The notes beneath the pieces are model-generated. The model was given only the letters and a program-made list of their open reading frames with translations, had not been told where the DNA came from and searched no databases. Below are positions 1-8,602 of a DNA stretch of 64,000 nt, one piece after another; position 1 is the first letter of the stretch, and the number at the start of each line of letters is the position of its first letter. The DNA lies in NCBI RefSeq assembly GCF_007991495.1, contig NZ_BJYL01000035.1, forward strand, positions 1 through 64,000, written 5' to 3'. The DNA is from Sporosarcina luteola. GTDB taxonomy: Bacteria; Bacillota; Bacilli; Bacillales_A; Planococcaceae. The translations under genes were made by a program, and so were the position numbers.

Positions 1-39
1 AAAAACGCCCCGCCGCTGGAGTTCCAAGCGGAGGGGCGT
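1..39 (-). terminator. Terminator of argS
   Basis: A GC-rich hairpin (ACGCCCC...GGGGCGT with inner CCGCTGG/CCAAGCGG pairing) sits just after the argS stop. Read on the minus strand it is followed by a run of T. It is a typical intrinsic terminator. Confidence 0.9.
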
Positions 40-45
40 ATCATT

Positions 46-1713
46 TTACATTCTTTCCGGTGCTGCGACGCCGATGAGTTTCAAGGCGTTTGCGATTGTT
101 GTGCGTGTTGCTGTTATCAACGCAAGTCGTGCTTCTGACAAATCGCGGTTTTCAGGGTCCAGCACTTTTTCTGCATTGTAGAAGCTGTGGAATTCTGCGG
201 CCAACTCCTGGATGTAGATCGTGATCCGGTGCGGCGCGCGCATTCTAGCGGCATCGCTCACGATCCGCGGGAAGTCACCGATTTTCTTGAGGAGCGATAA
301 CTCCTTCTCGGATTGCAATAAATCCACATGATCCGTTGAAGCAGCCAAATCCGATTCCCCCGCTTGGCGCAGAATCGATGAAATCCGTGCATGCGCGTAC
401 TGCGCGTAGTAGACAGGGTTTTCATTCGATTGCGAAATGGCCAAGTCGAGATCGAAGTCCATTTGCGAATCGCCCGAACGCATTGCAAAGAAATAGCGGA
501 CTGCGTCTAACCCGACATCTTCGACAAGTTCACGCAAAGTGACGGCTTTCCCCGTCCGTTTGCTCATCTTGAATTTCTCGCCGTCTTTATACAACTGCAC
601 CATTTGCGCCACTTCGACTTCGAGCGTGTCGCGGTCGTAGCCGAGCGCTTCGATTGCCGCTTTCATCCGTGGAATATAGCCATGATGGTCGGCGCCCCAA
701 ATGTTGATGAGCTTGTCGAAACCGCGGCGCAGCTTGTCTTCGTGATATGCGATATCAGGCGTCAAATACGTATACGACCCGTCATTTTTAATGAGCACGC
801 GGTCTTTATCATCCCCGAACGTCGTCGAACGGAACCATGTCGCACCCTCTTCCTCGAACACATGGCCATTCGCGCGTAGCTTATCGAGCGCGATGCCAAT
901 CTTCCCGTCAGTATACAATGAAGTTTCCGAAAACCAGTTGTCGAACGGCACGCGGAAATCTTCTAAGTCCTTCTTCAACTTCGCCAATTCGAAGTCAAGT
1001 CCGTATTTCCTGAAGAAATCCTGACGTTCTTTTTCAGACGTATTTACATATTTATCGCCGAATTCCTCAGCAAGCTGCTTCCCGATATCAATAATGTCCT
1101 GACCGTGGTAACCGTCTTCCGGCATTTCCTTTTCAAGACCTAATGCTTGGAAGTATCGCGCCTCGACTGAAAGGGCCAAGTTATTCACTTGATTGCCCGC
1201 GTCATTGATGTAATATTCCCTTGAAACATTGAAGCCGGCAAAATCGAGGATATTGCTCAATGAATCACCGATGGATGCTCCCCGCGCATGGCCTAAATGC
1301 AAATCGCCCGTTGGATTTGCTGAAACAAACTCGACTTGGACCTTTTCGTTTTCACCGTACGTAGACCGGCCATAATCTGCTCCTTGGGCAAGTACCGTTT
1401 TCACGACTTCGCCAAGATAATCGCTTTTCAATCGGATGTTGATGAAGCCTGGTCCAGCGATTTCGAACGACTTGATCGATGTCGCAGACGTGTCCAATTT
1501 CTCTAGAATCGCTTCCGCAATCGCACGCGGTGGCTTTTTGGCGATTTTCGTCAACTGCATCGCAATGTTCGTTGCATAATCCCCATTCTCTTTGTTTTTC
1601 GGTGTTTCGAGAATGATGTCCGGCATATCGGCTGCTTCTGCCATGCCCGAAGCGATTGCCGCCTCGCGGAATGCGTCTTTGATTTCTTGTTGGATTTTTT
1701 CAACTGCGTTCAT
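46..1713 (-). CDS. argS: Arginyl-tRNA synthetase
   Basis: Class I aminoacyl-tRNA synthetase that charges tRNA-Arg in the cytoplasm. The 555-residue protein has the usual family length. It carries the HIGH-type signature HLGHARGA around residue 138 and the KMSKS-type loop KMSKRTG around residue 375. The N-terminal ~100 residues fit the Arg-tRNA synthetase additional domain, and the C-terminal third fits the helical anticodon-binding domain. The ATG overlaps the stop of the upstream ywiB homologue by 4 nt, so the two are probably translationally coupled. The same ywiB-argS order exists in B. subtilis. No T-box leader is visible before ywiB. Confidence 0.97.
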   Translation of the reverse strand: MNAVEKIQQEIKDAFREAAIASGMAEAADMPDIILETPKNKENGDYATNIAMQLTKIAKKPPRAIAEAILEKLDTSATSIKSFEIAGPGFINIRLKSDYLGEVVKTVLAQGADYGRSTYGENEKVQVEFVSANPTGDLHLGHARGASIGDSLSNILDFAGFNVSREYYINDAGNQVNNLALSVEARYFQALGLEKEMPEDGYHGQDIIDIGKQLAEEFGDKYVNTSEKERQDFFRKYGLDFELAKLKKDLEDFRVPFDNWFSETSLYTDGKIGIALDKLRANGHVFEEEGATWFRSTTFGDDKDRVLIKNDGSYTYLTPDIAYHEDKLRRGFDKLINIWGADHHGYIPRMKAAIEALGYDRDTLEVEVAQMVQLYKDGEKFKMSKRTGKAVTLRELVEDVGLDAVRYFFAMRSGDSQMDFDLDLAISQSNENPVYYAQYAHARISSILRQAGESDLAASTDHVDLLQSEKELSLLKKIGDFPRIVSDAARMRAPHRITIYIQELAAEFHSFYNAEKVLDPENRDLSEARLALITATRTTIANALKLIGVAAPERM

Positions 1714-2159
1714 GATTGTCCCTCCGTGTATGTAATTTTCAGTTCATGTATGCCAAGAAGTGCGCCTTCTGCATGCAGTTCATAGTGAGCTATGAATTGA
1801 TTTTCCGTCACTTCGAGTTTCGTCGTCTTCACAATTAAGTCGAACGTCGCGGGACCGTTGCCATATGTGCCCGGCCGCATTTCCCCAGGCGTGAACGGCA
1901 AGCGCATTTGTACTGCCCCGCTTCGCATGATCAATGCGTCGTCTTCTTGCAATTTGACAGTCGTTTTCACTTGTTGTCCGTTCAAGTCTTCCTCGAATCG
2001 CAAATAGGTTTTACCGGCTTTTTCAACAACTAGCCCTATTGCTTTCAATTCGTGTTTTTCCGCCGCTTGTCCATTATGACGGATCGATGATTGAAGCAGG
2101 ACATTCACGGTCCGTCCTTCTTTGATTGATTCCACGCGTGCACCGCCCTTGATTTCCAA
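1710..2159 (-). CDS. ywiB: DUF1934 family protein, YwiB-like
   Basis: Small soluble protein of 149 residues, recognised from its position directly before argS and from an alternating beta-strand pattern typical of the lipocalin-like DUF1934 barrel. No catalytic motif is visible and the molecular role is unknown. Its stop overlaps the argS start (ATGA), which suggests an operon expressed from the interval 2160-2298, shared divergently with the penicillin-binding protein gene. Confidence 0.85.
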   Translation of the reverse strand: MEIKGGARVESIKEGRTVNVLLQSSIRHNGQAAEKHELKAIGLVVEKAGKTYLRFEEDLNGQQVKTTVKLQEDDALIMRSGAVQMRLPFTPGEMRPGTYGNGPATFDLIVKTTKLEVTENQFIAHYELHAEGALLGIHELKITYTEGQS

Positions 2160-2298
2160 AATATCTATTCATTATATCGTTTTTCCCCGTACTAATCCAA
2201 TAGATCATCATTTTGTGAATCAAATCCTTGGCTTCCCCGTTTAATCTTTCGACTGCTGTTGCATACTGACTGGAAAGAACGGTGGGAGAAGGGATTGT

Positions 2299-4356
2299 AT
2301 GAAAAGAGTCGATTATATAAAGAAAAAGAAAAGGCGGAATTTCTTTCGGCGGATCGCTTTGCTCATAGTCACTGCGGCAACAGCGTTTTTCACTATGTTT
2401 CTATGCCTTCGTTTATATGCGCAAATCACTGGCGCGCCTTCTTTAAGTGTGCCGAAAGCGAGTGTGTTCCTTGACAAGAACGGCAGGCAGATTGGTGATA
2501 AATTTTCCGCTGAACGCCGATATTGGGTAGAATTGGATGAGATTTCTCCGTTTTTACTTGACGCGGTCATCGCAACGGAAGATCGAAATTTTTACAATCA
2601 TCACGGGTTTGATTACAAACGGATTGCCGGGGCTGTTTTGAAAGACTTGAAGACGATGCGTAAAGCTGAAGGTGCGAGCTCCATTACCCAGCAGTATGCC
2701 CGAAATTTGTTTTTGACACATGAAAAGTCTTGGAACCGGAAAATAAAAGAGGCGCTATATGCGTATCGGATGGAAGTCTTTTATGAAAAGGACGTCATTT
2801 TGGAAGGCTATTTGAATACAGTCTATTTTGGACATGGCATGTATGGAGTTGAGGCTGCGAGCAGGTTTTATTTCGCGAAGTCGGCGAAGGATTTGACGCT
2901 TGAGGAATCGGCGGTCATTACGGCGATTGCGAAAGGTCCTTCGGTTTACTCCCCATTGGATAATCCGGAACGTTCGCGCGATCGGCAATTGCTCATTCTT
3001 TCGCTTATGGAGGATCAAGGGTTCATTACAGAAAAACAGAAGGAGCGTGCGGCGGATATCGCGGTGACGCTGAAGACTGAGGACTGGGCCGATATGAAAC
3101 GGGTTGCCCCTTACTTTTTGGATGAAGTATGGCGGGAAGCAGAAAAGATTTTGAGCAAGAAGGGCAGATATCCTGCGGAAGGCGGTTGGACGATCCGAAC
3201 GACGCTCGACCCGCATCATCAAAAGACCGCTGAGGAATACATTGAAAAATGGATGCCCGAAAGCGAGCTGCAAGTCGGGTTCATGTCGATGGAGCCTGAG
3301 ACGGGCGCCATTACTTCGCTCGTTGGAGGCGTCGATTATACAGAGAGCCCTTTCAATCGGGTGACGCAGGCGAAACGGCAGCCTGGATCGGCGATGAAAC
3401 CGATTTTGTATGCGGCTGCACTTGAGGACGGCTATAATCCGCTGACGTTCATGTCTACGGAAAGAACGATCTTCACGTACGACGAAGGACGTTCAACCTA
3501 TGAACCGAAAAACATTAACGGGAAATTTGCGGGACATCCGATTTCCCTCGCTCAGGCGCTCGCCATTTCGGATAATATATATGCCGTGAAAACGTTGGAA
3601 GATATCGGTTATAAAAAATTCAATAAAATGGCGGATCGGTTAGGGCTGGAGATTGAATACAAGGAATCCCCCGCTGTAGCGTTAGGGACATCCGAAGTTT
3701 CGCTGTTGAACATGACGAATGCGTATAACCGGATTTCGTCAGGCGGATTGGAAGTCGAGCCGACAACGATCTTATCGATTACGGATGCAGAAGGGAAAAC
3801 TATTTACGAGCAGCCGAAAAAAACTACGAAACGAGTCATTACCGAACAGGATGCGTTTGTCATGACCCATTTGCTGACAGGCATGTTCGATCCTGTTTTC
3901 AACGATTATTCCGTCGCGACAGGATTGTCGATGCGCTCGAAGCAAAAACGGCCGTACGCCGCAAAATCTGGCACGACCATCTCAGATCAGTACCTCATCG
4001 GCTACTCCCCTTCGCTGACCGCGGGCATTTGGACAGGGTATGACGTCGGGCAGCAACTAACGGACCTTACGGATAAAGCAGCGTCGAAGAAAATTTGGAT
4101 CGACTTCATGGAGACTGTGCATGAGGGCAAAACCCCTGAGCCATTCATCCCGCCAAAGGGCGTGAACGGCGTCATCGTCGACATCGAAACCGGCGGAATC
4201 GCAGTGAACGAATGTACGAAACAACGGCTCGTTTACCTAAAAGAAAAAGACATGCCGCAAAAACTATGCACCGACAAAAACTTGCGCGAGCAAAATAGCG
4301 GCGAAGACAGCGAATCCGACAGCTTCGAACTTTTTCCATTTTCGTTTTTTGAATGA
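2299..4356 (+). CDS. pbpG: Class A penicillin-binding protein, PbpG-like
   Basis: Bifunctional peptidoglycan glycosyltransferase/transpeptidase of 685 residues, anchored by one N-terminal membrane segment (about residues 17-39). The glycosyltransferase domain has the catalytic ATEDRNFYNH motif and GASSITQQYARN. The transpeptidase domain has the SxxK motif SAMK near residue 363, SDN near 424 and KSGTT near 555. Length and position beside ywhD match B. subtilis PbpG (PBP2d), which acts in spore peptidoglycan synthesis; the spore role here is inferred. The start is supported by GGGAGAAGGG upstream. The C-terminus ends at the first bases of a tandem repeat array. Confidence 0.9.
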   Translation: MKRVDYIKKKKRRNFFRRIALLIVTAATAFFTMFLCLRLYAQITGAPSLSVPKASVFLDKNGRQIGDKFSAERRYWVELDEISPFLLDAVIATEDRNFYNHHGFDYKRIAGAVLKDLKTMRKAEGASSITQQYARNLFLTHEKSWNRKIKEALYAYRMEVFYEKDVILEGYLNTVYFGHGMYGVEAASRFYFAKSAKDLTLEESAVITAIAKGPSVYSPLDNPERSRDRQLLILSLMEDQGFITEKQKERAADIAVTLKTEDWADMKRVAPYFLDEVWREAEKILSKKGRYPAEGGWTIRTTLDPHHQKTAEEYIEKWMPESELQVGFMSMEPETGAITSLVGGVDYTESPFNRVTQAKRQPGSAMKPILYAAALEDGYNPLTFMSTERTIFTYDEGRSTYEPKNINGKFAGHPISLAQALAISDNIYAVKTLEDIGYKKFNKMADRLGLEIEYKESPAVALGTSEVSLLNMTNAYNRISSGGLEVEPTTILSITDAEGKTIYEQPKKTTKRVITEQDAFVMTHLLTGMFDPVFNDYSVATGLSMRSKQKRPYAAKSGTTISDQYLIGYSPSLTAGIWTGYDVGQQLTDLTDKAASKKIWIDFMETVHEGKTPEPFIPPKGVNGVIVDIETGGIAVNECTKQRLVYLKEKDMPQKLCTDKNLREQNSGEDSESDSFELFPFSFFE

Positions 4357-4684
4357 CGTAGTGGAATGGGAAGTTTTTGAGGGGGAATGAGAACTGTTTG
4401 AAGGAGAATGAGAACTCGTAGCGCGAGAATGAGAACTCTGGGCGTGGGAACGAGAACTCTTTGATGAAGAATGAGAACTCCATACGTGAAAACGAGAACT
4501 CTTTGATGAAGAATGAGAACTCTGGGCGTGGGAACGAGAACTCTTTGACGAAGAATGAGAACTCCGGGCGTGGGAACGAGAGCTCTTTGACGAAGAATGA
4601 GAACTCCATACGTGAAAACGAGAACTCTTTGATGAAGAATGAGAACTCCGAGAGAACTCCCTTTTCACGCTCTTCATTCAAAAA
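4346..4684. repeat. 21-bp phased GAGAACTC array (array A)
   Basis: GAGAACTC cores start at 4389 and recur exactly every 21 bp to 4641, thirteen copies with only isolated mismatches. An extra half-step core lies at 4652. Spacers alternate between a TTTGATGAA type and a TGGGCGTGG or CATACGTGA type, giving a 42-bp dimer in the middle of the array. The array is bounded by a perfect 11-bp inverted repeat, TTTTTGAATGA at 4346-4356 and TCATTCAAAAA at 4674-4684; the left copy overlaps the pbpG stop. It lies between convergent genes. Several frames stay open because 21 is a multiple of three, but I see no sign of real coding. Confidence 0.95.
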
Positions 4685-4686
4685 TC

Positions 4687-4733
4687 AAAAAAGCTTTGCC
4701 TTCCGAAATACATCGGAGCGGCAAAGCTTTTTT
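4687..4733. terminator. Bidirectional terminator after array A
   Basis: AAAAAAGCTTTGCC pairs with GGCAAAGCTTTTTT around a 19-nt loop. The A and T runs on both sides allow function in either direction, for pbpG on the left and ywhD on the right. Confidence 0.85.
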
Positions 4734-4918
4734 ACCGTTGAATGCGATCTGGCTCGTGATGGATCATTGCTTGGGTTGGTAATGAACCACCATTTGACAG
4801 CATTCGCATTATTCCGGTTGTCCTAGCTTACAAGTGCAAGCTGTAATTTCAGTGTACTTCCTTTTCTGCCGACATTCAACCTCAGAAGTTGCAGAAGTCA
4901 TCAAATTTCACAGTTTGT
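4734..4918. other. Noncoding interval, no feature recognised
   Basis: These 185 bases lie between the bidirectional terminator and the ywhD stop. I see no repeat unit, strong hairpin or convincing reading frame in them. They could be the remains of a lost gene, since in B. subtilis other ywh genes lie in this neighbourhood, but the sequence does not show this directly. Confidence 0.4.
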
Positions 4919-5449
4919 TCATAATTCGGGTGATTCGGCGCCGAGATCGACACGCAATTTCGGCTCGCTGCGCTCCCACATCTCCTGATTATGCGAAGAG
5001 AGGAAGTCGGCTAAAATCTTTTTCGATGTGTCATCCATAAAATCGACCATAATGTGCCGCTTCATTGATTTGTCCATTCGATTCACATGATCCGCGAGAA
5101 TTTTATAGCCTCGTCGTTTTGCCTTGTTTACGACCATTTCACAAGCGGTCACACCCGCATAATACGGGCCTTCTTCCTTGAAATCAATCGTGACCCAGAC
5201 GAGCCAGTACGGTTTGCCGCCTTCGGAATCTTCGCGATTCGTCGTAAACTTGACCCCGCGCTCCGTATCGCTGCGGGCATGCATCGCCCCGATTTCAATG
5301 CGCGCCTCCCCTTCTTCGATATCGACGATGACCGGTGAGACGTTTTCAAGGGACAATGAGCCGATTCCAAATCCTTTATGTCCATCGGTCGGATCGTCTT
5401 TTATAATCGTGAATCCTAGTTTCTGTTTCGGTTTCTGTTCATTCGTCAT
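4919..5449 (-). CDS. ywhD: YwhD family protein
   Basis: Conserved Bacillales protein of unknown function, about 176 residues from the start chosen here. The N-terminal stretch GFTIIKDDPTDGHKGFG and the following GSLSLENVSPV are characteristic of the family. The frame is open further upstream to 5524, but that extension would run across the divergent ywhB ribosome site. The ATG at 5449 is preceded by AAAGGGG at suitable spacing and begins MTNEQ, as in homologues. No signal peptide or membrane segment is present. It is divergent from ywhB with about 70 bp between. Confidence 0.88.
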   Translation of the reverse strand: MTNEQKPKQKLGFTIIKDDPTDGHKGFGIGSLSLENVSPVIVDIEEGEARIEIGAMHARSDTERGVKFTTNREDSEGGKPYWLVWVTIDFKEEGPYYAGVTACEMVVNKAKRRGYKILADHVNRMDKSMKRHIMVDFMDDTSKKILADFLSSHNQEMWERSEPKLRVDLGAESPEL

Positions 5450-5517
5450 TCCTATAACCCCTTTCATTCTGCTATTATATACACTATACCCAAGTTTGAG
5501 CGAAAGGGGGAAATAGT

Positions 5518-5706
5518 ATGCCATATGTAACCGTAAAAATGCTTGAAGGCCGCACTGAGGAACAAAAGCGGAACCTATGCGAAAAAGTGACCGCAGTCGT
5601 TGCGGAAACAGTAGGTGCGCCTGTTGAAAACGTCGTCGTCTTCATCGAAGAAATGCCGAAAAATCATTACGCAGTCGCTGGTAAGCGCTTGAGTGACAAG
5701 GAATAA
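5518..5706 (+). CDS. ywhB: 4-oxalocrotonate tautomerase family protein
   Basis: Small tautomerase of 62 residues. Proline follows the initiator methionine (MPYVTVKMLEGR), so the mature protein would carry the catalytic N-terminal Pro1 used as general base in this superfamily. Length and the C-terminal VAGKR segment fit homohexameric 4-oxalocrotonate tautomerases. The physiological substrate is unknown in Bacillales. AAAGGGGG precedes the start. A strong terminator follows within 10 nt, so it is monocistronic. Confidence 0.9.
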   Translation: MPYVTVKMLEGRTEEQKRNLCEKVTAVVAETVGAPVENVVVFIEEMPKNHYAVAGKRLSDKE

Positions 5707-5712
5707 TAGATG

Positions 5713-5745
5713 CGATGTGAGATGAGGTTCTCACATCGTTTTTTT
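5713..5745 (+). terminator. Terminator of ywhB
   Basis: A perfect 10-bp stem, CGATGTGAGA/TCTCACATCG, with a 6-nt loop is followed by seven T. Confidence 0.92.
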
Positions 5746-5760
5746 ATAATGAATTGAATG

Positions 5761-5844
5761 GCTTTGGACGCACGGGAGCTTGCTTTGGACGCGGGACGGA
5801 CGGCTTTGGACGCACGGGAGCTTGCTTTGGACGCGGGCCCACGA
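5761..5844. repeat. 21-bp phased CTTTGGACGC array (array B)
   Basis: Four GCTTTGGACGC cores start at 5761, 5782, 5803 and 5824, exactly 21 bp apart, with two spacer types alternating. TTGAATGG precedes the array. The box GCGATTCCAACAAAA follows at 5869 and runs into the ywgA terminator. The core is the same as in the array at 41809. It lies between the convergent genes ywhB and ywgA. Confidence 0.9.
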
Positions 5845-5877
5845 CGGACGCATGGCCAACTCCATAACGCGATTCCA

Positions 5878-5908
5878 ACAAAAAAATCCCTTCGTTAAAA
5901 GGGATTTT
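5878..5908 (-). terminator. Terminator of ywgA
   Basis: Hairpin AATCCCTT/AAGGGATT with a T run on the minus strand, immediately after the ywgA stop. A short T run on the + strand could give weak function in both directions. Confidence 0.8.
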
Positions 5909-5914
5909 CATCTA

Positions 5915-6424
5915 TTACGCGACACCCGAACACGTTTGCAGCTCCGCGATGAATGCGAAGGCTTCGTTCATCTCGTCTTCGGTGAAGTTCAGTTTGTTTT
6001 TCACAATATGCACTTTGGCGATTTGCTCGTCCTTTGGCAAGTAGTCGAAATAGAGCAATGTCGATACGAGTTCTAGGAATCTTGAGCTTTTTCCGCTCAA
6101 TCTGCTAATGCAGTCGCCTAGTTTCTCATGGGGTGTCTCCGCCATCTCACCGAAGCGCTCCCCTTCTTCCGTCACATTGTAGCTATATTGGACGTAGGAT
6201 CCTTTGTCCTCACAGCGCTCGTCCAAGAAGCCCATTTCACAAAGCTCCTCGACCCGCAATGTCAATTCCTCCGAATAAGGGCCGTACATATGCAACTCGT
6301 ATTTTTCAGCAAAAGGGAAATCCATCTTTTTCGCGATGTAGATCATCTTCTGCAGTTTTTTTCGTCCATTCACTTCATTCGCCATGGCAATGAATTGCAC
6401 AATCCTGGCATGTTCTTGCAGCAA
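5915..6424 (-). CDS. ywgA: YwgA family protein
   Basis: Conserved 169-residue protein of unknown function. It contains GRKKLQKMIYIAKK near the N-terminus followed by a PYSEEL segment, the pattern of B. subtilis YwgA. The predicted fold is helical with a possible winged-helix-like region, but no function is assigned. The start is TTG with AAGGAGTGGAG just upstream. It lies 16 nt after the stop of ywfO, so the two form an operon ending at the hairpin at 5878-5908. Confidence 0.85.
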   Translation of the reverse strand: MLQEHARIVQFIAMANEVNGRKKLQKMIYIAKKMDFPFAEKYELHMYGPYSEELTLRVEELCEMGFLDERCEDKGSYVQYSYNVTEEGERFGEMAETPHEKLGDCISRLSGKSSRFLELVSTLLYFDYLPKDEQIAKVHIVKNKLNFTEDEMNEAFAFIAELQTCSGVA

Positions 6425-6440
6425 GCCACTCCACTCCTTC

Positions 6441-7739
6441 CTACCCTTTTAACATCCGCAAGATCTTGTCGTATAAAGGATTATCATCCCTGTTCGCAGC
6501 TAATCGATCCTCGGGGAAATAAATTTTATGGTCTGTCCTTCGTTTTCCTGATATGGCATCGACGATTTCCGATGAGCGGGATAGCTCACGCAGTTCGCCG
6601 TTCGGCGTTTGCAAATAGATCGGCACGCGTTCGTTCTCTTCGCCGGGCCGGTAGAAATCATACGGTAAATCGGATGATGAATCTGTGACGAGGTAATATT
6701 CCGGGTCGATGCCCGCTTCCTTAAACAAACTTTCCAGCTCGCCGATTTTCCGATATTCTGTCGCTGGGTCAAATTCGGCGTATTGGAACAGGCGGCGATT
6801 CAGGAAACGATCGCATAAGTCGGATAAAATCTCATCTTTTTCATTGCGCCACCATTGAAAATAGGTCAATAGCACACTTTCATCCAGTGATATATAATCT
6901 TCCAGCTCGATCGTCCGCTCAAAGAAAGATTTGAAGGGGATCGGGTCGTGCTGGAACCGGTAACCGCTCGTATGTAAATGTCTTGCGCGATGCAGGATTT
7001 TCATCAAAATGACTTCCGCACTTCGCGAAACCGGATGGAAGTAGACTTGCCAGTACATTTGGTAGCGGCTCATTATATAATCTTCCACAGCGTGCATGCC
7101 GCTAAACTTGATTACTACCTGTTCTTCTGCCGGGCGCATGACCCGTAAAATCCGTTCCATATCGAAATGGCCGTAAGAAACGCCAGTATAATAGGCGTCG
7201 CGCTGCAAATAATCCATCCGGTCCGCATCGATCTGGCTTGAAATGAGGCTGACGACGAGCTTGTCCGGATATGTCTTGCCGATAACGTCCGCGATTTTTT
7301 CAGGAAAATCGGGCGAGACGCGGCGCAGCACTTCATTCACCTCGGTGTCCCCTGTCAAAATCTCTTGCGTGAATTTCTCATGATCTAGCGTGAACACCTT
7401 TTCAAACGCATGCGAAAACGGACCGTGTCCGAGATCATGCAGCAATGCGGCGCACAGGGTCAATAGCCGTTCTTCGTCATTCCATTCTGTTCTGCCGCTG
7501 AAACCGTCGTCGATAATACGCCTGACAATTTCATAGACGCCGAGAGAATGTTGGAAGCGGCTATGTTCTGCGCCATGGAATACGAGATACGTCGTCCCGA
7601 GCTGCCGAATCCTGCGCAGTCGCTGGAATTCCCGCGTCCCGATGACGTCCCAAATGACTTTGTCGCGCACATGGATATACCGGTGGACCGGATCCTTGAA
7701 TACCTTCTCTTCGAAAAGCTTTTCGTGTTTATAGTCCAT
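6441..7739 (-). CDS. ywfO: HD-domain phosphohydrolase, YwfO-like
   Basis: Soluble metal-dependent phosphohydrolase of 432 residues. The HD superfamily motifs are intact: HSRFQHSLGVYE (H59, H64), HDLGHGPFSH (H101, D102) and a downstream QIDADRMDYLQRD aspartate motif. This is the SAMHD1/dGTPase-like group, and YwfO homologues hydrolyse deoxynucleoside triphosphates; the exact substrate here is inferred. It is the first gene of a two-gene operon with ywgA. The divergent rsfA begins 180 bp away. Confidence 0.9.
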   Translation of the reverse strand: MDYKHEKLFEEKVFKDPVHRYIHVRDKVIWDVIGTREFQRLRRIRQLGTTYLVFHGAEHSRFQHSLGVYEIVRRIIDDGFSGRTEWNDEERLLTLCAALLHDLGHGPFSHAFEKVFTLDHEKFTQEILTGDTEVNEVLRRVSPDFPEKIADVIGKTYPDKLVVSLISSQIDADRMDYLQRDAYYTGVSYGHFDMERILRVMRPAEEQVVIKFSGMHAVEDYIMSRYQMYWQVYFHPVSRSAEVILMKILHRARHLHTSGYRFQHDPIPFKSFFERTIELEDYISLDESVLLTYFQWWRNEKDEILSDLCDRFLNRRLFQYAEFDPATEYRKIGELESLFKEAGIDPEYYLVTDSSSDLPYDFYRPGEENERVPIYLQTPNGELRELSRSSEIVDAISGKRRTDHKIYFPEDRLAANRDDNPLYDKILRMLKG

Positions 7740-7921
7740 CGTACACCTCCGTCGACGCGTTTTCTTAAGTATATCAAAAAGTTGATAAGGATGAAGTACG
7801 CTTTTCTTGAATCTTAAAGTATTTATTTTGGAAAGTGTTCCAGTTTGTATGAATAAAAGGATTCAACAATGTCCACACTGACCGTAAGAAAGAGACTATT
7901 AACATGGCAGGAGGCAAGGAG

Positions 7922-8557
7922 ATGGTGAAAGTTAGACAGGATGCTTGGCTAGAGGAAAATGATATTTTATTAGCTGAGACGGTGCTGCGGCACGTCAGGG
8001 AAGGCAGCACACAGCTAAGCGCATTCGAAGAAGTAGGAGATGCACTGAACAGGACCGCGGCCGCTTGCGGATTCAGATGGAATGCGGTCGTTCGTCGCGA
8101 TTACGAAAAAGAACTGGCAGAAGCGAAAAAAGAACGGAAACAAGCAATGCGCGTGTTGGGCGCGGACTTTAAAAGACGCAGCCAGCAACTATACAGCCCC
8201 GTACAAGGGAACGATCAGGATGAGATCACAGCAGTGCCTTTATCAGCCTTATCGCTTGATACCGTCATTGCGTATTTGATCCGTTTGCATCATACGGGCG
8301 GGGGCGACTCCGAATCACTTAGATGGAAGCAGACTGCTAAAATCGCAAACGAGAAGGTCGAGACTCTCCAAAAAGAGATCGATAAGCTTCATCAGGAGAA
8401 TAAAACCCTCCGAAACGACTACGAGCAGTTCGTGCAAATCATGAACCGCGCGCGCCGCCTCGTCACATTGGATGATGATTCAGAGCGCACCGCACCAGTA
8501 TTCACGATGGAACGCAACGGCAACCTCGTCTCAAAAGAACCGCCGATCAATCACTGA
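7922..8557 (+). CDS. rsfA: RsfA family forespore transcription regulator
   Basis: DNA-binding regulator of about 211 residues. A Myb/SANT-like N-terminal domain (VRQDAWLEENDILLAE, CGFRWNAVVR) is followed by a charged linker and a C-terminal coiled coil (about residues 135-180, heptads of K/E/L). B. subtilis RsfA tunes the sigma-F regulon in the prespore. The ATG at 7922 is preferred over the in-frame ATG at 7904: GGAGG lies at good spacing and the protein then begins MVKVRQ like homologues. The stop codon sits inside the loop of its own terminator. Confidence 0.88.
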   Translation: MVKVRQDAWLEENDILLAETVLRHVREGSTQLSAFEEVGDALNRTAAACGFRWNAVVRRDYEKELAEAKKERKQAMRVLGADFKRRSQQLYSPVQGNDQDEITAVPLSALSLDTVIAYLIRLHHTGGGDSESLRWKQTAKIANEKVETLQKEIDKLHQENKTLRNDYEQFVQIMNRARRLVTLDDDSERTAPVFTMERNGNLVSKEPPINH

Positions 8558-8577
8558 TCCGGCGGTTCTTTTTCTTT
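8535..8577 (+). terminator. Terminator overlapping the end of rsfA
   Basis: AAGAACCGCCG pairs with CGGCGGTTCTT, followed by T-rich sequence. The upstream arm lies within the last rsfA codons and the TGA (8555-8557) falls in the loop. Confidence 0.88.
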
Positions 8578-8585
8578 GAGGTGTC

Positions 8586-8598
8586 GGTGGCAGGCGCC
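8586..8598. repeat. GGTGGCAGGCGCC palindromic 13-mer
   Basis: Near-palindrome GGTGGCAGGCGCC followed by six T, between the rsfA terminator and the lipL stop. Related copies occur at 36632-36643 and 56465-56477, also beside gene ends. Confidence 0.5.
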
Positions 8599-8602
8599 TT
8601 TT

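Noticed and set aside
1714-2298. T-box leader for argS
   Set aside because: The 139 bp upstream of ywiB has no specifier or antiterminator structure that I can recognise.
4172-4826. ORFs on both strands across array A (repeats EFSFFIKEFSF and ENENSLMKN)
   Set aside because: They arise because the 21-bp period keeps several frames open. No ribosome site, no codon pattern, and frames differ between strands.
6128-6688. Long + strand ORF opposite ywgA and ywfO
   Set aside because: Shadow of two real minus-strand genes with family motifs and ribosome sites.
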